Part shown: piece after piece, positions 45,829-54,660 of the stretch
Layout: every line of letters starts with the position of its first letter
Position numbering within the stretch: position 1 is the first letter of the stretch
NCBI GenBank assembly: GCA_018819515.1
Contig: JAHJPX010000017.1
Location: 186,001-250,000, forward strand
Length of the DNA stretch: 64,000 nucleotides
Reading direction: 5' to 3'
From: Gammaproteobacteria bacterium
Lineage (GTDB): Bacteria; Pseudomonadota; Gammaproteobacteria; Burkholderiales; Rhodocyclaceae
Translations under genes and position numbers: made by a program
The notes under the pieces: generated by a model
Told to the model about the DNA's origin: nothing
Databases searched by the model: none
The model's input: the letters and a program-made list of their open reading frames with translations, nothing else

Positions 45829-46721
45829 GATTGACAAGATTTACGCCAATATTTGTGCTACTTGTATTGTCGGCCTGCCAGTCGCTGCCGCCGCCACAGC
45901 CGCCGCCACAGCCGCCATCCGTGTCATGTCCGGATGAGGCCGCCGTCATGGCGTATCTGGACGACTTTCAGGGCAAGCGGTTGAGCAAGGGCTTCGGCAA
46001 GGACCTGACCATTGCCGGCGCGGAATGTGCGCGCGGCAAACTGATCGAAGCGCTGCCCACCGTGCTGGGCAAGCGCGTTGGCTACAAGGCGGTATTCACC
46101 AATCCGGAGTCGCAAAAGCGCTTCGGTGTTGACGGCCCGGCCTGGGGCGCGATGTTTGGCGGCATGATGCTGCGCAACTCGACGCAGGTTCCGGCGGACT
46201 TCGGCGCCAAGCCGCGCTACGAGCCGGATTTCATCGTCGTGGTAAAGGATGCCGGCCTCGCCGATGCGCAGACGCCGCTCGAGGCGATGGCCCACATCAG
46301 CGAACTGGTGCCCTTCATCGAACTGCCCGACATCATGCTCGACGGCAAGCCGACCGGCGCGGAACTGATCGCCATCAACGCCGCCTTTCGCGGCGGCGTG
46401 CTGGGGCCGAGCATTGCCGTGACGGCGGACGAGGCCCAGGCGCTTCTCGACGCCCTGGCGAGCATGGCTGTCGTCGTCGGCGAGGAGCGCGCCGGGGCGG
46501 AAGTCGGCCGTGCCAGGGGAAACGTGCTGATGGGCCAGCCGATCGAGGCGGCCATTTGGCTGGCAAAGGCGCTCAAGCGCGACGGTATCGAACTGCAGCC
46601 GGGCGATCTGTTGAGTCTGGGCGGTTTCCTCGGCTCGGCGCCAGTCAAGCGCGGCACGACCATTTCGGTCAGATATCTGGGTCTGCCCGACAATCCGGTG
46701 GTGACGGTTCACTTCGATTGA
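45825..46721 (+). CDS. Lipoprotein with a 2-keto-4-pentenoate hydratase-like domain
   Basis: A 298-residue protein. The N terminus is a lipoprotein signal (FVLLVLSACQS) followed by a proline-rich linker (PPPQPPPQPP). The rest resembles the fumarylacetoacetate hydrolase / MhpD hydratase fold: GKRVGYKAVFTNPESQKRFGVDGPAWGAMF, PRYEPDFIVVVKDAG (the acidic metal pair is E..D rather than E..E), ITVTADEA-like and LGSAPVKRGTTISVRYLGL. This family is normally cytoplasmic, in aromatic breakdown; export by lipoprotein anchor is unusual. Encoded in one unit with the Lrp gene. Confidence 0.75.
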   Translation: MRLTRFTPIFVLLVLSACQSLPPPQPPPQPPSVSCPDEAAVMAYLDDFQGKRLSKGFGKDLTIAGAECARGKLIEALPTVLGKRVGYKAVFTNPESQKRFGVDGPAWGAMFGGMMLRNSTQVPADFGAKPRYEPDFIVVVKDAGLADAQTPLEAMAHISELVPFIELPDIMLDGKPTGAELIAINAAFRGGVLGPSIAVTADEAQALLDALASMAVVVGEERAGAEVGRARGNVLMGQPIEAAIWLAKALKRDGIELQPGDLLSLGGFLGSAPVKRGTTISVRYLGLPDNPVVTVHFD

Positions 46722-46758
46722 TTAGCGGCTCCGCGAATCGCCGTCGTTGTCACGCCGG

Positions 46759-46786
46759 GGTGGCGTACCGCCACGGCTGACTTTTC
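46759..46786 (-). repeat. Dispersed palindromic repeat, copy 12 (intergenic)
   Basis: Minus strand GAAAAGTCAGCC then perfect GTGGCG-GTA-CGCCAC and C. Identical to the consensus, between two convergent genes. Confidence 0.93.
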
Positions 46787-46796
46787 GTCAGACCTG

Positions 46797-48542
46797 CTAC
46801 AGCCCGAGCGGCATGGTGTCGGCGTCGCCCGGGTAGGTGGCAAAACAATAGCGATTGCGTCCGCCGAGTTTCGCGCGGTACATCGCCTGGTCGGCAGCGG
46901 CGACGATTTCGGTTGTGGAGAGCCCGTCGCGCGGATAGATGGCGATGCCGATGCTCGCGCCGATCGCCAACTGTTCGTCCCGATATGTGACGGGCACAGC
47001 CAGCGACTCGATGATCTTGTTCGCGACCATCGATGCCGTGGTGGCGCTTTCGACGTCCTCGATGAGCACGATGAACTCGTCGCCGCCCATCCGTGCCACG
47101 GTATCCGCAGCGCGCACTGTCGCGCGCAAGCGGTCGGCCACGGCGAGCAGCATGGTGTCACCGACGGCATGGCCCAGGCTGTCGTTGATTTCCTTGAAAT
47201 GATCGAGGTCGATAAACAGAATGGCCAGTTGCAGCTCGGTGCGGCTGGCGCGAACCAGCGCGTGCTCGACACGGTCGAGAAAGACACGCCGGTTTGGCAG
47301 GCCGGTCAAGGCGTCATGGCTGGCCAAGTGGTCGAGTTCGCGCTGCTTGTTCTGCAGGGTTTCCATCTGGCTTTCGATCTGTTGCTGCATGTCGTCGAAA
47401 CTGCGCGCCAGCACGCCGATTTCGTCCCGGCGGGAGACGGGCAGCGGCTCGCGCGCACGGGTGGCGGCAAAGTGCTGTACGGCCAGGACCATCTGGTCGA
47501 GCGGACCGGTGACCGCGCGTGCGAGCAAGGTGGCCAGTACCGCTGACAGGATGCTGACCCCGACCACGATACGCAGCATGGCGTCGCCAAGATCGTCGCT
47601 TTCCCGGAGTACCGTCGCTTTCGACTGCGACAGGCCCAGGATGAAATTGGCCTCCCGTTGCGGCGCGCTCAATGTTTCGCGAATGAAGGTGGCGACCACG
47701 CCGCGCGTCGGTTCCGGACCCTCGGTGGAGACGACGACGTCGCGCGCCTGCCCGTCGACGAGCGCCGCCGCGGCAGGAAACTGTTCCTGCACCAGCGCGC
47801 GCTTGCCCTTGTCGAAAGCGAAGGCTTGCGCCAAGTCGGGATGCAGCAAAAAGTCGCCCCGATCGGTTGCCAGATACAAGCGAACGTCGTCGGGCAGGTC
47901 GATGGCCAGTTGGTGAAAAATGCCGGCCAGGTCGATATTGACAACGACGGCGCCGACCGGCTTGCCGCGGTCGTCGTGGATGGGGGCTGCCATGTGGAGC
48001 GAAGGCTGCCCCTCGCCTGCGTGCGCGCCGCGCTCGCGGTTGATGAAGGCGCGGGAGAGGTACAGGTCTCCAGCCGGCAGGCGAAGTGTGTCATAGACGT
48101 AGGGCAGGTGCCCCTTTTCCTGGAGTTCGTCGTCGCGGATTCTGATCGGACCGTTGTCGTCGCGATCGATGCGGACGCGTTCGCGGCCATGGTCGGCGGC
48201 GGCAATCAGGCGGATCTGGAACATTTCCGGTCGGGTGCGCGCCATTTCGCGGAAAAGAACTGCCAGCCCGTCTTCGGCGGCGGAACGGTGCTGTTCCGTG
48301 GTGCTCAGCGCGGTCAGTGCGAGTGGATGCCCAGCCAGCAGCTTCACATTGCGGGCACTGTCGTCGAATGCGACCGTGACCTGTCGCATCAGGACCCGCG
48401 TGGCGGTCAGCAAGCGTGCTTCGGCGGCGCGGACCAGCAATACGCGGCTGGCACGGTATGCGTAGTAGCCTGCGAAGCCGGATGCCAGGATGCCGATTGC
48501 GGCAAAAATCAGCGCGAAGCGCTGTGCGATGCCCAGCCTCAC
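46797..48542 (-). CDS. Membrane diguanylate cyclase with Cache-type sensor and HAMP
   Basis: A 581-residue protein. GTG start coupled to the upstream binding-protein gene (GTGA). One membrane segment near residues 10-30, a periplasmic sensor of Cache type up to about 320 (SLHMAAPIHDDRGKPVGAVVVNIDLAG), a second segment (MLRIVVGVSILSAVLATLLARAVTGP), a HAMP linker and a C-terminal GGDEF domain with DALTGLPNRRVFLDR and the active RMGGDEFIVLIED. It makes cyclic-di-GMP. The paired PotD-like protein is the likely ligand sensor. Confidence 0.92.
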   Translation of the reverse strand: MRLGIAQRFALIFAAIGILASGFAGYYAYRASRVLLVRAAEARLLTATRVLMRQVTVAFDDSARNVKLLAGHPLALTALSTTEQHRSAAEDGLAVLFREMARTRPEMFQIRLIAAADHGRERVRIDRDDNGPIRIRDDELQEKGHLPYVYDTLRLPAGDLYLSRAFINRERGAHAGEGQPSLHMAAPIHDDRGKPVGAVVVNIDLAGIFHQLAIDLPDDVRLYLATDRGDFLLHPDLAQAFAFDKGKRALVQEQFPAAAALVDGQARDVVVSTEGPEPTRGVVATFIRETLSAPQREANFILGLSQSKATVLRESDDLGDAMLRIVVGVSILSAVLATLLARAVTGPLDQMVLAVQHFAATRAREPLPVSRRDEIGVLARSFDDMQQQIESQMETLQNKQRELDHLASHDALTGLPNRRVFLDRVEHALVRASRTELQLAILFIDLDHFKEINDSLGHAVGDTMLLAVADRLRATVRAADTVARMGGDEFIVLIEDVESATTASMVANKIIESLAVPVTYRDEQLAIGASIGIAIYPRDGLSTTEIVAAADQAMYRAKLGGRNRYCFATYPGDADTMPLGL

Positions 48543-49603
48543 GGCGCCAGAACCCGTTTCGCACTGTCGCCGGAAACGATACGTGCCCAGAGCTTGTCGC
48601 GGCGTTCCGCATCCTCGGTCGGCTCCAGCCAGATCAGCCGGCGATCGGCACCGTCGGTGGGTGGTTCGTCGATCGTGTTGGCCAGCCCCTGCCGGCTGAC
48701 CAGCAGTCTGCTGACGTGGCTCTCAAGCGTGTAGTCGATCCAGGCGTAGGCGAGCGCGGAATCCGCGGTGGCCCGGGAGACCGCCCAACAGTCCAGCCAG
48801 GCCAGGGCGCCTTCCTTCGGAATTGTGTAGCCGATATCGGCGCCGGCGGCCTTGAGCGCCTGCACTTGCTGCCTGCCGTAATTGGCGAACATGAGTGCGA
48901 CGCGGTGGCGAATGAACAGCTCGGTCGCCTCGTCCGGCCTGGTATAGAAACCGAGCACGTTGCGGCGCAGGGCGATCAGTTCGTCCACCGCTTCCGGCCA
49001 GTCGGCGGCCTCGATGCGGAACGGAGACTGGCTGCCCAGCCGCAGCGCCGCCAGCGAGAAATTGTGGCCGCCGGTGTCATAGGCAAGCACGCGGCCGCGT
49101 AGCTGCGGGTCCCACAACGCTGCAATGGAGTCGGGCGGCGTCGGGAACTGGTTGCGATCGTAGATCAGGCCCATTTCGGCGTAGGTGTAGGGGATGCCGT
49201 AAGCTTTGCCGTCGCGGGTCAGGCCGGCGATGCGCGTCAGGTCGCGGAAGCGGGGCAGTTGTCGCCGGGTGTTGGGGATCGTCGTGACATCGATCGGCCG
49301 CACGAGCCCTTCGTCGATGTAGCGCTGAAGTTCGGCAGTGTTGACCGCGAAGACGTCGATATTGGCGCCGCGGTCGGCGCTGACCTTCTCCCAAAGCGCT
49401 TCGTCTGAATCCACCAGGGTCAGGTCGACCTTCACGAGATGGCGCGTTTCGAAACCCTTGACGACGTCCCGATCGGCGTAACCGGGCCATGCGAGCACGC
49501 GCAAAACCCTGACCGGTGCGTCGGCGGCTGCGTTACCCGCCACCGGCCAGGTCAGGAGCGTCCACAGGAACAGGAACGGCAGAACCAATCCCCCGATTGC
49601 CAT
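48539..49603 (-). CDS. PotD-like periplasmic solute-binding protein
   Basis: A 354-residue protein with a signal peptide (VLPFLFLWTLLTWPVAGNAAA). The mature part follows the polyamine-binding PotD/PotF pattern: VLAWPGYADRDVVKGFETRHLVKVDLTLVDSDEALWEKV split over the first lobe, IPYTYAEMGLIYDRNQF, FANYGRQQVQALKAAGADIGYTIPKEG and DCWAVSRA. No permease or ATPase gene is beside it. Coupled instead to a diguanylate cyclase, as NspS is to MbaA in Vibrio cholerae; it may sense polyamines rather than import them. Confidence 0.85.
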   Translation of the reverse strand: MAIGGLVLPFLFLWTLLTWPVAGNAAADAPVRVLRVLAWPGYADRDVVKGFETRHLVKVDLTLVDSDEALWEKVSADRGANIDVFAVNTAELQRYIDEGLVRPIDVTTIPNTRRQLPRFRDLTRIAGLTRDGKAYGIPYTYAEMGLIYDRNQFPTPPDSIAALWDPQLRGRVLAYDTGGHNFSLAALRLGSQSPFRIEAADWPEAVDELIALRRNVLGFYTRPDEATELFIRHRVALMFANYGRQQVQALKAAGADIGYTIPKEGALAWLDCWAVSRATADSALAYAWIDYTLESHVSRLLVSRQGLANTIDEPPTDGADRRLIWLEPTEDAERRDKLWARIVSGDSAKRVLAP

Positions 49604-49854
49604 GCCGGAATCATGCCCGAAATGCCGCCAAAATGGCGAACCGGACCGACGATCGGTCGGGCCGGCCGGATCAATGTCGGAACCAAACGACAGGTCGCTT
49701 CGGGTTGTCCGGGTTGACTAAGATGTTGCTGGTTCCCGACGACTAGTGTCAACCATGCGGGAAACCCCGTGTCTCCACTTGATTGCCCAGCCCGAACTCA
49801 ATGTCCGGAAAGAGCAGCAGCAGGGCAGCAGCGCGGCCTTACCGGAGCGGGGGC

Positions 49855-50763
49855 CTATTTGCCGAAATTTAGCAGTGCGGACTTCAGTTCTAGTAGATCG
49901 AGCGGGCCGAGCGGCACGAAGCGGCGGTCAAGGTAGCGGCTGACCATTTTTATCACGCAAGCTTCGGCCGTGCGGCGCATGACCGCGCACTTGATGCGGA
50001 AAGACGTCTGCTCGTCCAGCTCGATGTCGAGCGTGACGTCGTCGCCGCGGCTCATCGGCGGCATGGCATGGCCTTCACGCGCCCGCACGCGCAACGCGAC
50101 ATCCGAGATGTCCACGATGATGCCAGGGCCGCGCAGGCGTTCCTGGATGGTCATGGTCACCGGCACATTGATGCGGGCTCGGCTGATGCCGCGCTGGTCT
50201 GTCGTCGTAAGCGTATCGATCTGCGGCGTCAGCAGCACCATCGCCGATTGGGCATAGGGGCCATCTTTGAGGACGAACCTCTTGTCGACTTCCGTTTCCA
50301 GCGTCGAGATGCCGCGGTTGCCGGCATTGGAGATGAGGGCGATGACGTTGCCCTTGTAGAACTGCCTGCCGCGGCCGATCATTGCCCGGCGCGGGTAGTC
50401 AAGCGTGTTTTCCAGACTGGACGTGTCCGGCACCAGCAACTGGAATTCGCTGACCCGCGCGGCCTCGACGCGCTGGCTCTGTGGTCCGACCAGAAAGGCC
50501 GTTGGTACGCCCTCGTCGTCGAATTCGATGGAATCCCAGGAATAGATGAACTCGCCATCGACACAATAGGCGACGATCAGCGTGTCGAGGATGACTTCCT
50601 GCTTGTATTCGGGGCTGTAGCGCATCTTCTTCCCGATGGGGAAGAACTCGACGATCTGCCTGAGTTCCTCGAGGGTGGGCTTCTTCATGATGGAGGTTAT
50701 TGCCTCCGCCGCTCCTTCGGACTCGCTGATCGGGCGGGCACCGCCGAACAATGCTTTCAACAC
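49855..50763 (-). CDS. PilZ-like / YcgR-type c-di-GMP effector
   Basis: About 302 residues. GTG at 50763 has GAGG 9 bases upstream and is preferred over a TTG 20 codons earlier. The N-terminal region (EELRQIVEFFPIGKKMRYSPEYKQ) is followed by RAMIGRGRQFYKG and a PilZ-type region: DQRGISRARINVPVTMTI, IIVDISDVALRVRAREG and the acidic-hydrophobic pattern after it. The RxxxR and D/NxSxxG motifs are present in weakened form (QRGISRAR, DISDVALR). It may bind c-di-GMP made by neighbouring cyclases; binding is not certain. Confidence 0.6.
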   Translation of the reverse strand: MLKALFGGARPISESEGAAEAITSIMKKPTLEELRQIVEFFPIGKKMRYSPEYKQEVILDTLIVAYCVDGEFIYSWDSIEFDDEGVPTAFLVGPQSQRVEAARVSEFQLLVPDTSSLENTLDYPRRAMIGRGRQFYKGNVIALISNAGNRGISTLETEVDKRFVLKDGPYAQSAMVLLTPQIDTLTTTDQRGISRARINVPVTMTIQERLRGPGIIVDISDVALRVRAREGHAMPPMSRGDDVTLDIELDEQTSFRIKCAVMRRTAEACVIKMVSRYLDRRFVPLGPLDLLELKSALLNFGK

Positions 50764-50960
50764 GGCTGGTACCTCGCTATTCTGTGGATATCGGGTTGCA
50801 TGCTGCTGCGGATTTTTTGGCAAAGGCCGACAAAGGTCAATAGTTGTTCGGGCGCAACGGGCCGCGACCGGTGCCGAAGCGTTGCCCGTTTGCGTTGGAT
50901 CAAGGTTGGCATGGTAGCGCCTGGTGCATAGTCGATATTAGCAATTCATCGGAGGCTAAT

Positions 50961-51440
50961 GTGAGCGACGACAAGGAAGCGCTTGCCGAGGAGGCTTACG
51001 GCAAGGCCCGCCAGTACGAACTCAAATTCGGCAGTTGCCCGCAGTGCATCCTTGCCGCGATTCAGGAAACGGTCGGCGGCATCGACGACGCCACCATCAA
51101 GGCCGCGCACGGCCTTGCCGGCGGCGGCGGCCTGGTGGGCGCTGGCGCCTGTGGCGCCCTGACCGGCGGCTTGTTGGCGCTGTCCGCGCGCTATGGGCGC
51201 GACCGCGACAAGCTGGATAAGGGGCGCTACCTGAACAACTTCAAGAAGGGCAGGGAACTGGTCGAACGATTCAGGCAGGAGTTCGGCGGCGTGACTTGCG
51301 AAGAACTGCAGAAACGCTTTACCGGCCAGACCTTCGACATGTGGAGCGCGGAAGGTTACTCGGCTTTCGACAAGGCGCGCGGCGAGCAATGCGCCGAGGC
51401 AACCGGCGTGGTTGCCCGCTGGGTCGTCAAGATGCTCTGA
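50961..51440 (+). CDS. C-GCAxxG-C-C family protein
   Basis: A 159-residue protein; GTG at 50961 with CGGAGG 6 bases upstream. Cysteines lie in GSCPQCILA, GAGACGALTGGLLALSARYG (the GCAxxG-like core), VTCEELQ and GEQCAEATG, matching the C_GCAxxG_C_C family. Members are probably redox-active or metal-binding proteins, often near oxidoreductase genes; function unproven. Divergent from the PilZ-like gene. Confidence 0.85.
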   Translation: MSDDKEALAEEAYGKARQYELKFGSCPQCILAAIQETVGGIDDATIKAAHGLAGGGGLVGAGACGALTGGLLALSARYGRDRDKLDKGRYLNNFKKGRELVERFRQEFGGVTCEELQKRFTGQTFDMWSAEGYSAFDKARGEQCAEATGVVARWVVKML

Positions 51441-51465
51441 TCGGCGTTGCCGCCGCGGCGTTTGC

Positions 51466-53031
51466 CTATCCGGCCGGTGTTTGCCAGGCACGCGAAGCGG
51501 CCATGCGCTTGGCGTGCTTGGCTTCGTACATTCTGGCATCGGCATCGGCGATCAGATCCTCCGGTGCCTGATGGCGTTGTGGATCATAGACGGCAATACC
51601 GAAACTCGCCGACAAGCGATACGGACGTGGCTCTTCGGCGACGATGCGGGCGAGACGCTGTTCGACGCGTTCGACGAGTTGTTTGCCCTGCGGTTCGTCG
51701 CAGTCGTGCAGGATGAGCAGGAACTCGTCGCCGCCCAGCCGCAGGGCGACGTCGCCGCCGCGAATCGAGTCGGACAACACCATTGCCACGGTATGGATCG
51801 TCCAGTCGCCCTCGTGGTGGCCGTACTGATCGTTGATGGCCTTGAGTCCATCGAGGTCGGCAAAACACACCGTGAGCGGGAGATCGTCGCGTTTGGCGCG
51901 ATCCAGTTCCGTCGCCAGCATCAGCAGACCGGTGCGCCGATTGACCAGGCCGGTCATTTCGTCGAACGTCGCGTAGTACTCGAGCGTCTGCTGGGCCTTC
52001 TTGATTTCGGTGATGTCGGTGGCGCCGATCACATAGGCCGGCTGACCCGAGTAGTTGATCCGGCAACAGGATGCCAGCGCTTCGACGATGTGGCGGCGGG
52101 CGTTGATGAGCAGGATTTCGTATTCGTTGAGCACCTCGCCGGCCCGGATCTTCTCCATGAAGGAGTTGTTTGCCTCGTACTTCGTGTCGAGAAAATCCGT
52201 GACCGGCCGGCCCAGAAATCCGGTTGCGGAACAGCCCATCAGGATTTCCGCCTTGCCGTTGCCGCGGATGATGTTCAGCGTCGTTCCGTCCATCAGGAAC
52301 ATGGCGGTCGGACTCGTTGAAAACAGCCTTTCCATGTCCGACTCGTGCTGTTGGTGTCGGCGCATTTCCAGGCGCAGGCGCCGCACTGCCGGCGCAAAGA
52401 TGAACCGGGCTTCGAGGTACAGCACCAGCAGCGTGAATGCGGCCAGACCGAATTCAAGCCTGCGCGCATTGTCGACCTTCTGTTTCGCTTCGCTGTCGTA
52501 CTGGAAAACGATGGCGTCCATGCCGTTGAGAAACGCGGCCTCGTGATCGCTCAACCGCCCTACGGCTTGCGTCAGACGTTCCGGATCGGCGGTGGCGTTC
52601 GATGCTTCCTGGCCGGCAGCGACCATCTCCTGAAATTCGTGCTCGATGGACTGGAACAGCGCAACGATCCGCGGGCTGTTGTCGCCGGGCAGTCCGAGTT
52701 CGTCGTCGCCGTGCTGCAAGCCGAGGTGGGCACGCTGCCAGAGATTCAGGGCGTCGCGCAACTGACCCTGGTAATCGTGGCGCGCCTCGGTGGTCCTTGC
52801 ATCGAGCAGGTAGTAGCCCGTCTTGGTGATTCGCTGGCTCAGCATGCGCTGCCGCCCGGCGATATTTACGACGCGCGAATCATGTTCCTGAAGCGCCAGT
52901 GATCGCTGGATGACCCACTGCGAAACCACTATCAGGGTTGCCAGCAGCATTAGCGCGATGATGTAGCGCGTCCGCAGCCGGTTGGCACCGAAATCGACAA
53001 TATCCTTGTCGGGCGAGTTGACCTTCAACAC
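51466..53031 (-). CDS. Diguanylate cyclase with PilJ-type sensor and PAS domain
   Basis: A 521-residue protein, GTG start. Membrane segments flank a periplasmic PilJ/NarX-type four-helix sensor that contains NIAGRQRMLSQRITKTGYYLL (residues 55-75). A PAS domain follows (FSTSPTAMFLMDGTTLNIIRGN to YVIGATDITEIKKA) and then GGDEF with TFDEMTGLVNRRTGLLML and RLGGDEFLLILHDC. It synthesises c-di-GMP in response to a signal at the membrane. Confidence 0.92.
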   Translation of the reverse strand: MLKVNSPDKDIVDFGANRLRTRYIIALMLLATLIVVSQWVIQRSLALQEHDSRVVNIAGRQRMLSQRITKTGYYLLDARTTEARHDYQGQLRDALNLWQRAHLGLQHGDDELGLPGDNSPRIVALFQSIEHEFQEMVAAGQEASNATADPERLTQAVGRLSDHEAAFLNGMDAIVFQYDSEAKQKVDNARRLEFGLAAFTLLVLYLEARFIFAPAVRRLRLEMRRHQQHESDMERLFSTSPTAMFLMDGTTLNIIRGNGKAEILMGCSATGFLGRPVTDFLDTKYEANNSFMEKIRAGEVLNEYEILLINARRHIVEALASCCRINYSGQPAYVIGATDITEIKKAQQTLEYYATFDEMTGLVNRRTGLLMLATELDRAKRDDLPLTVCFADLDGLKAINDQYGHHEGDWTIHTVAMVLSDSIRGGDVALRLGGDEFLLILHDCDEPQGKQLVERVEQRLARIVAEEPRPYRLSASFGIAVYDPQRHQAPEDLIADADARMYEAKHAKRMAASRAWQTPAG

Positions 53032-53194
53032 CTGTGGAACATCCCTTTTCGCGGCCTTGGCGGCGAAGACCGCTTCGGCACGAGTTCATATTGCCAAGGT
53101 GTTATACGGCCTTTTTTGCGCTAGGACAATGTTTGTGCACTTGCCGCCTTGATCGCTGGTTGTTTGCGTCGAGCGGGAAATTGCGTACGCATCC

Positions 53195-53221
53195 GCGGCG
53201 TACGGCCACGACCGACTTTTC
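53195..53221 (-). repeat. Dispersed palindromic repeat, copy 13 (intergenic, degenerate)
   Basis: Minus strand GAAAAGTCGGTC then GTGGCCGTACGCCGC. Several substitutions; recognisable by overall layout and the conserved GAAAAGTC start. Confidence 0.6.
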
Positions 53222-53280
53222 CGCGAAAATTGCCCGTGCAGGCGGGTAACCGTTCAGCGACCGTCATGCTCCGGCCGTGC

Positions 53281-53655
53281 TCAGACACCCGAGGTGGACT
53301 CTTCGCCTCGGGATCCGGGGTTCGCGAGTGCGTTGCGCAGCAGTTCGTCGGTTTCGACCATGGTCGGCAACAGGGCCGAGAGCGCGACCACATAGGTGGC
53401 GAAGGCATGGCGTCCGGCGGCGGTCAGTGAATACACCGTTTGCGGCCGACCGGCGGCCGATGCTTCCTTGCGCGATTCCAGATAGCCGGCTGCCAGCAGT
53501 CTGGTCAGGTGTGCATCAAGGTTGCCATCGGTGGCGGCCAGCGCGCGTTTCAGCTCGGCGAAGGTGGCTTCACCGCGGCCGGCCAGATAGGCCGCGATCT
53601 GTGTGCGCACGGGTTGGTGCAGCAGCGGGTCGAGCACGGGGAGGGTGGTCATCAT
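53281..53655 (-). CDS. Winged-helix transcriptional regulator (HTH_34 type)
   Basis: A 124-residue regulator; ATG at 53655 overlaps the stop of the upstream gene (ATGA). LDPLLHQPVRTQIAAYLAGRGEATFAELKRALAATDGNLDAHLTRLLAAGYLESRKEASAAGRPQTVYSLTAAGRHAFATYVVAL is the winged-helix pattern of the PF13601 family, whose members are usually encoded with membrane proteins, as here. It may control its own operon. Confidence 0.85.
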   Translation of the reverse strand: MMTTLPVLDPLLHQPVRTQIAAYLAGRGEATFAELKRALAATDGNLDAHLTRLLAAGYLESRKEASAAGRPQTVYSLTAAGRHAFATYVVALSALLPTMVETDELLRNALANPGSRGEESTSGV

Positions 53656-54656
53656 TGTTCTCCGTGGAAGAGAAAATCGCCGTGCATGCGCACTACCGGC
53701 GCTCCGTTGGTGACCTTCGGTTTGACGCGGTCGATACGCAGTGCGAGTACGCCATCCTTCACTGAATGCCAGGGGCCGCCGCCCTCTCCATCGATGAAGC
53801 GGTAGCGGCCGTCGGGCTGGCCGTCGGTGAGGGCGACCTCGGTGTCGCGCATCACAGTCATCGGTAGCGCGTCGGTCGGTGCGATGCCGAGAAGCGGGCT
53901 GTCCACGTCGAAGTACAGCGGTACCACACTGCCCGCCGGCAGCTTCAGCGTTGCTGTGGTCGGTGTCGGTGCGGCCACCGGAACGAGGCGGACGACTGCC
54001 AGCGCGGGGACGATCACGGTGGCGAGCCAGACGGCAACCGCCAGGACGCGTCGCCCGGCGCGGCGCTCGTCGACGTGCGCCGCCAGCCAGCCGGCGAAGG
54101 GCAGCCCGATGGCGAAGGCCGAAGCGGTGAGCCAGCGCGCCGTGCCGAGCGGCAGGCCGGCAGCGAGGCCGAGGATGCCAAGCAGGATCGTCGCCAGGCC
54201 AATCCACTCGATCAGCGGCCGCGAAAATAGCCCGAAGATGAACATGCCGAGGCCCAGCAGCACTGCCCACAGCGCGTAGACCATGATGCCGCCGCCATGG
54301 AAGAACATGGCGAAAGTGGTGAGCGCACCGAGCGCCAGCAGCATCCACCAGGCGCGCGTTACCTGCGCTTGCGCGAACGGTAGCGTTTCGTCGCGATCGA
54401 GACGCGCTTTGCGCGTCAGCCGATGATCCAGCCATGACATGGCGCCGAACCAGAGTGCGAGCCAGAGCAGCACGGCGATGGCGCGGTGGGTGTTGTTCGG
54501 GATGGTGTCGCCGTTGATTACTAGATCGGTGAAGGCGCACAGCCCGCCGCCGACCAGGCCCCAGAGCAGCAGGCTGTGGCGTTCCAGTTCCACGCAGCGG
54601 TGGCCGGCGGCGAGCATGGCCTGGATGGATTGCAGTTGTTCGACATGGGTTCGCAT
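53652..54656 (-). CDS. Polytopic membrane protein of unknown function
   Basis: A 334-residue protein with about seven hydrophobic segments in the first 210 residues (LLLWGLVGGGLCAFTDL, AIAVLLWLALWFGAM, WWMLLALGALTTFAMFF, YALWAVLLGLGMFIFGLF, WIGLATILLGILGLAAGL and others), then a periplasmic-type domain from about residue 235 (ATLKLPAGSVVPLYFDVDSPLLG, DGRYRFIDGEGGGPWHSVKDGVLALRIDR). That tail looks like a small beta domain. No family recognised. Third gene of the 57.0-53.3 kb operon. Confidence 0.75.
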   Translation of the reverse strand: MRTHVEQLQSIQAMLAAGHRCVELERHSLLLWGLVGGGLCAFTDLVINGDTIPNNTHRAIAVLLWLALWFGAMSWLDHRLTRKARLDRDETLPFAQAQVTRAWWMLLALGALTTFAMFFHGGGIMVYALWAVLLGLGMFIFGLFSRPLIEWIGLATILLGILGLAAGLPLGTARWLTASAFAIGLPFAGWLAAHVDERRAGRRVLAVAVWLATVIVPALAVVRLVPVAAPTPTTATLKLPAGSVVPLYFDVDSPLLGIAPTDALPMTVMRDTEVALTDGQPDGRYRFIDGEGGGPWHSVKDGVLALRIDRVKPKVTNGAPVVRMHGDFLFHGEQ

Positions 54657-54660
54657 CGGT

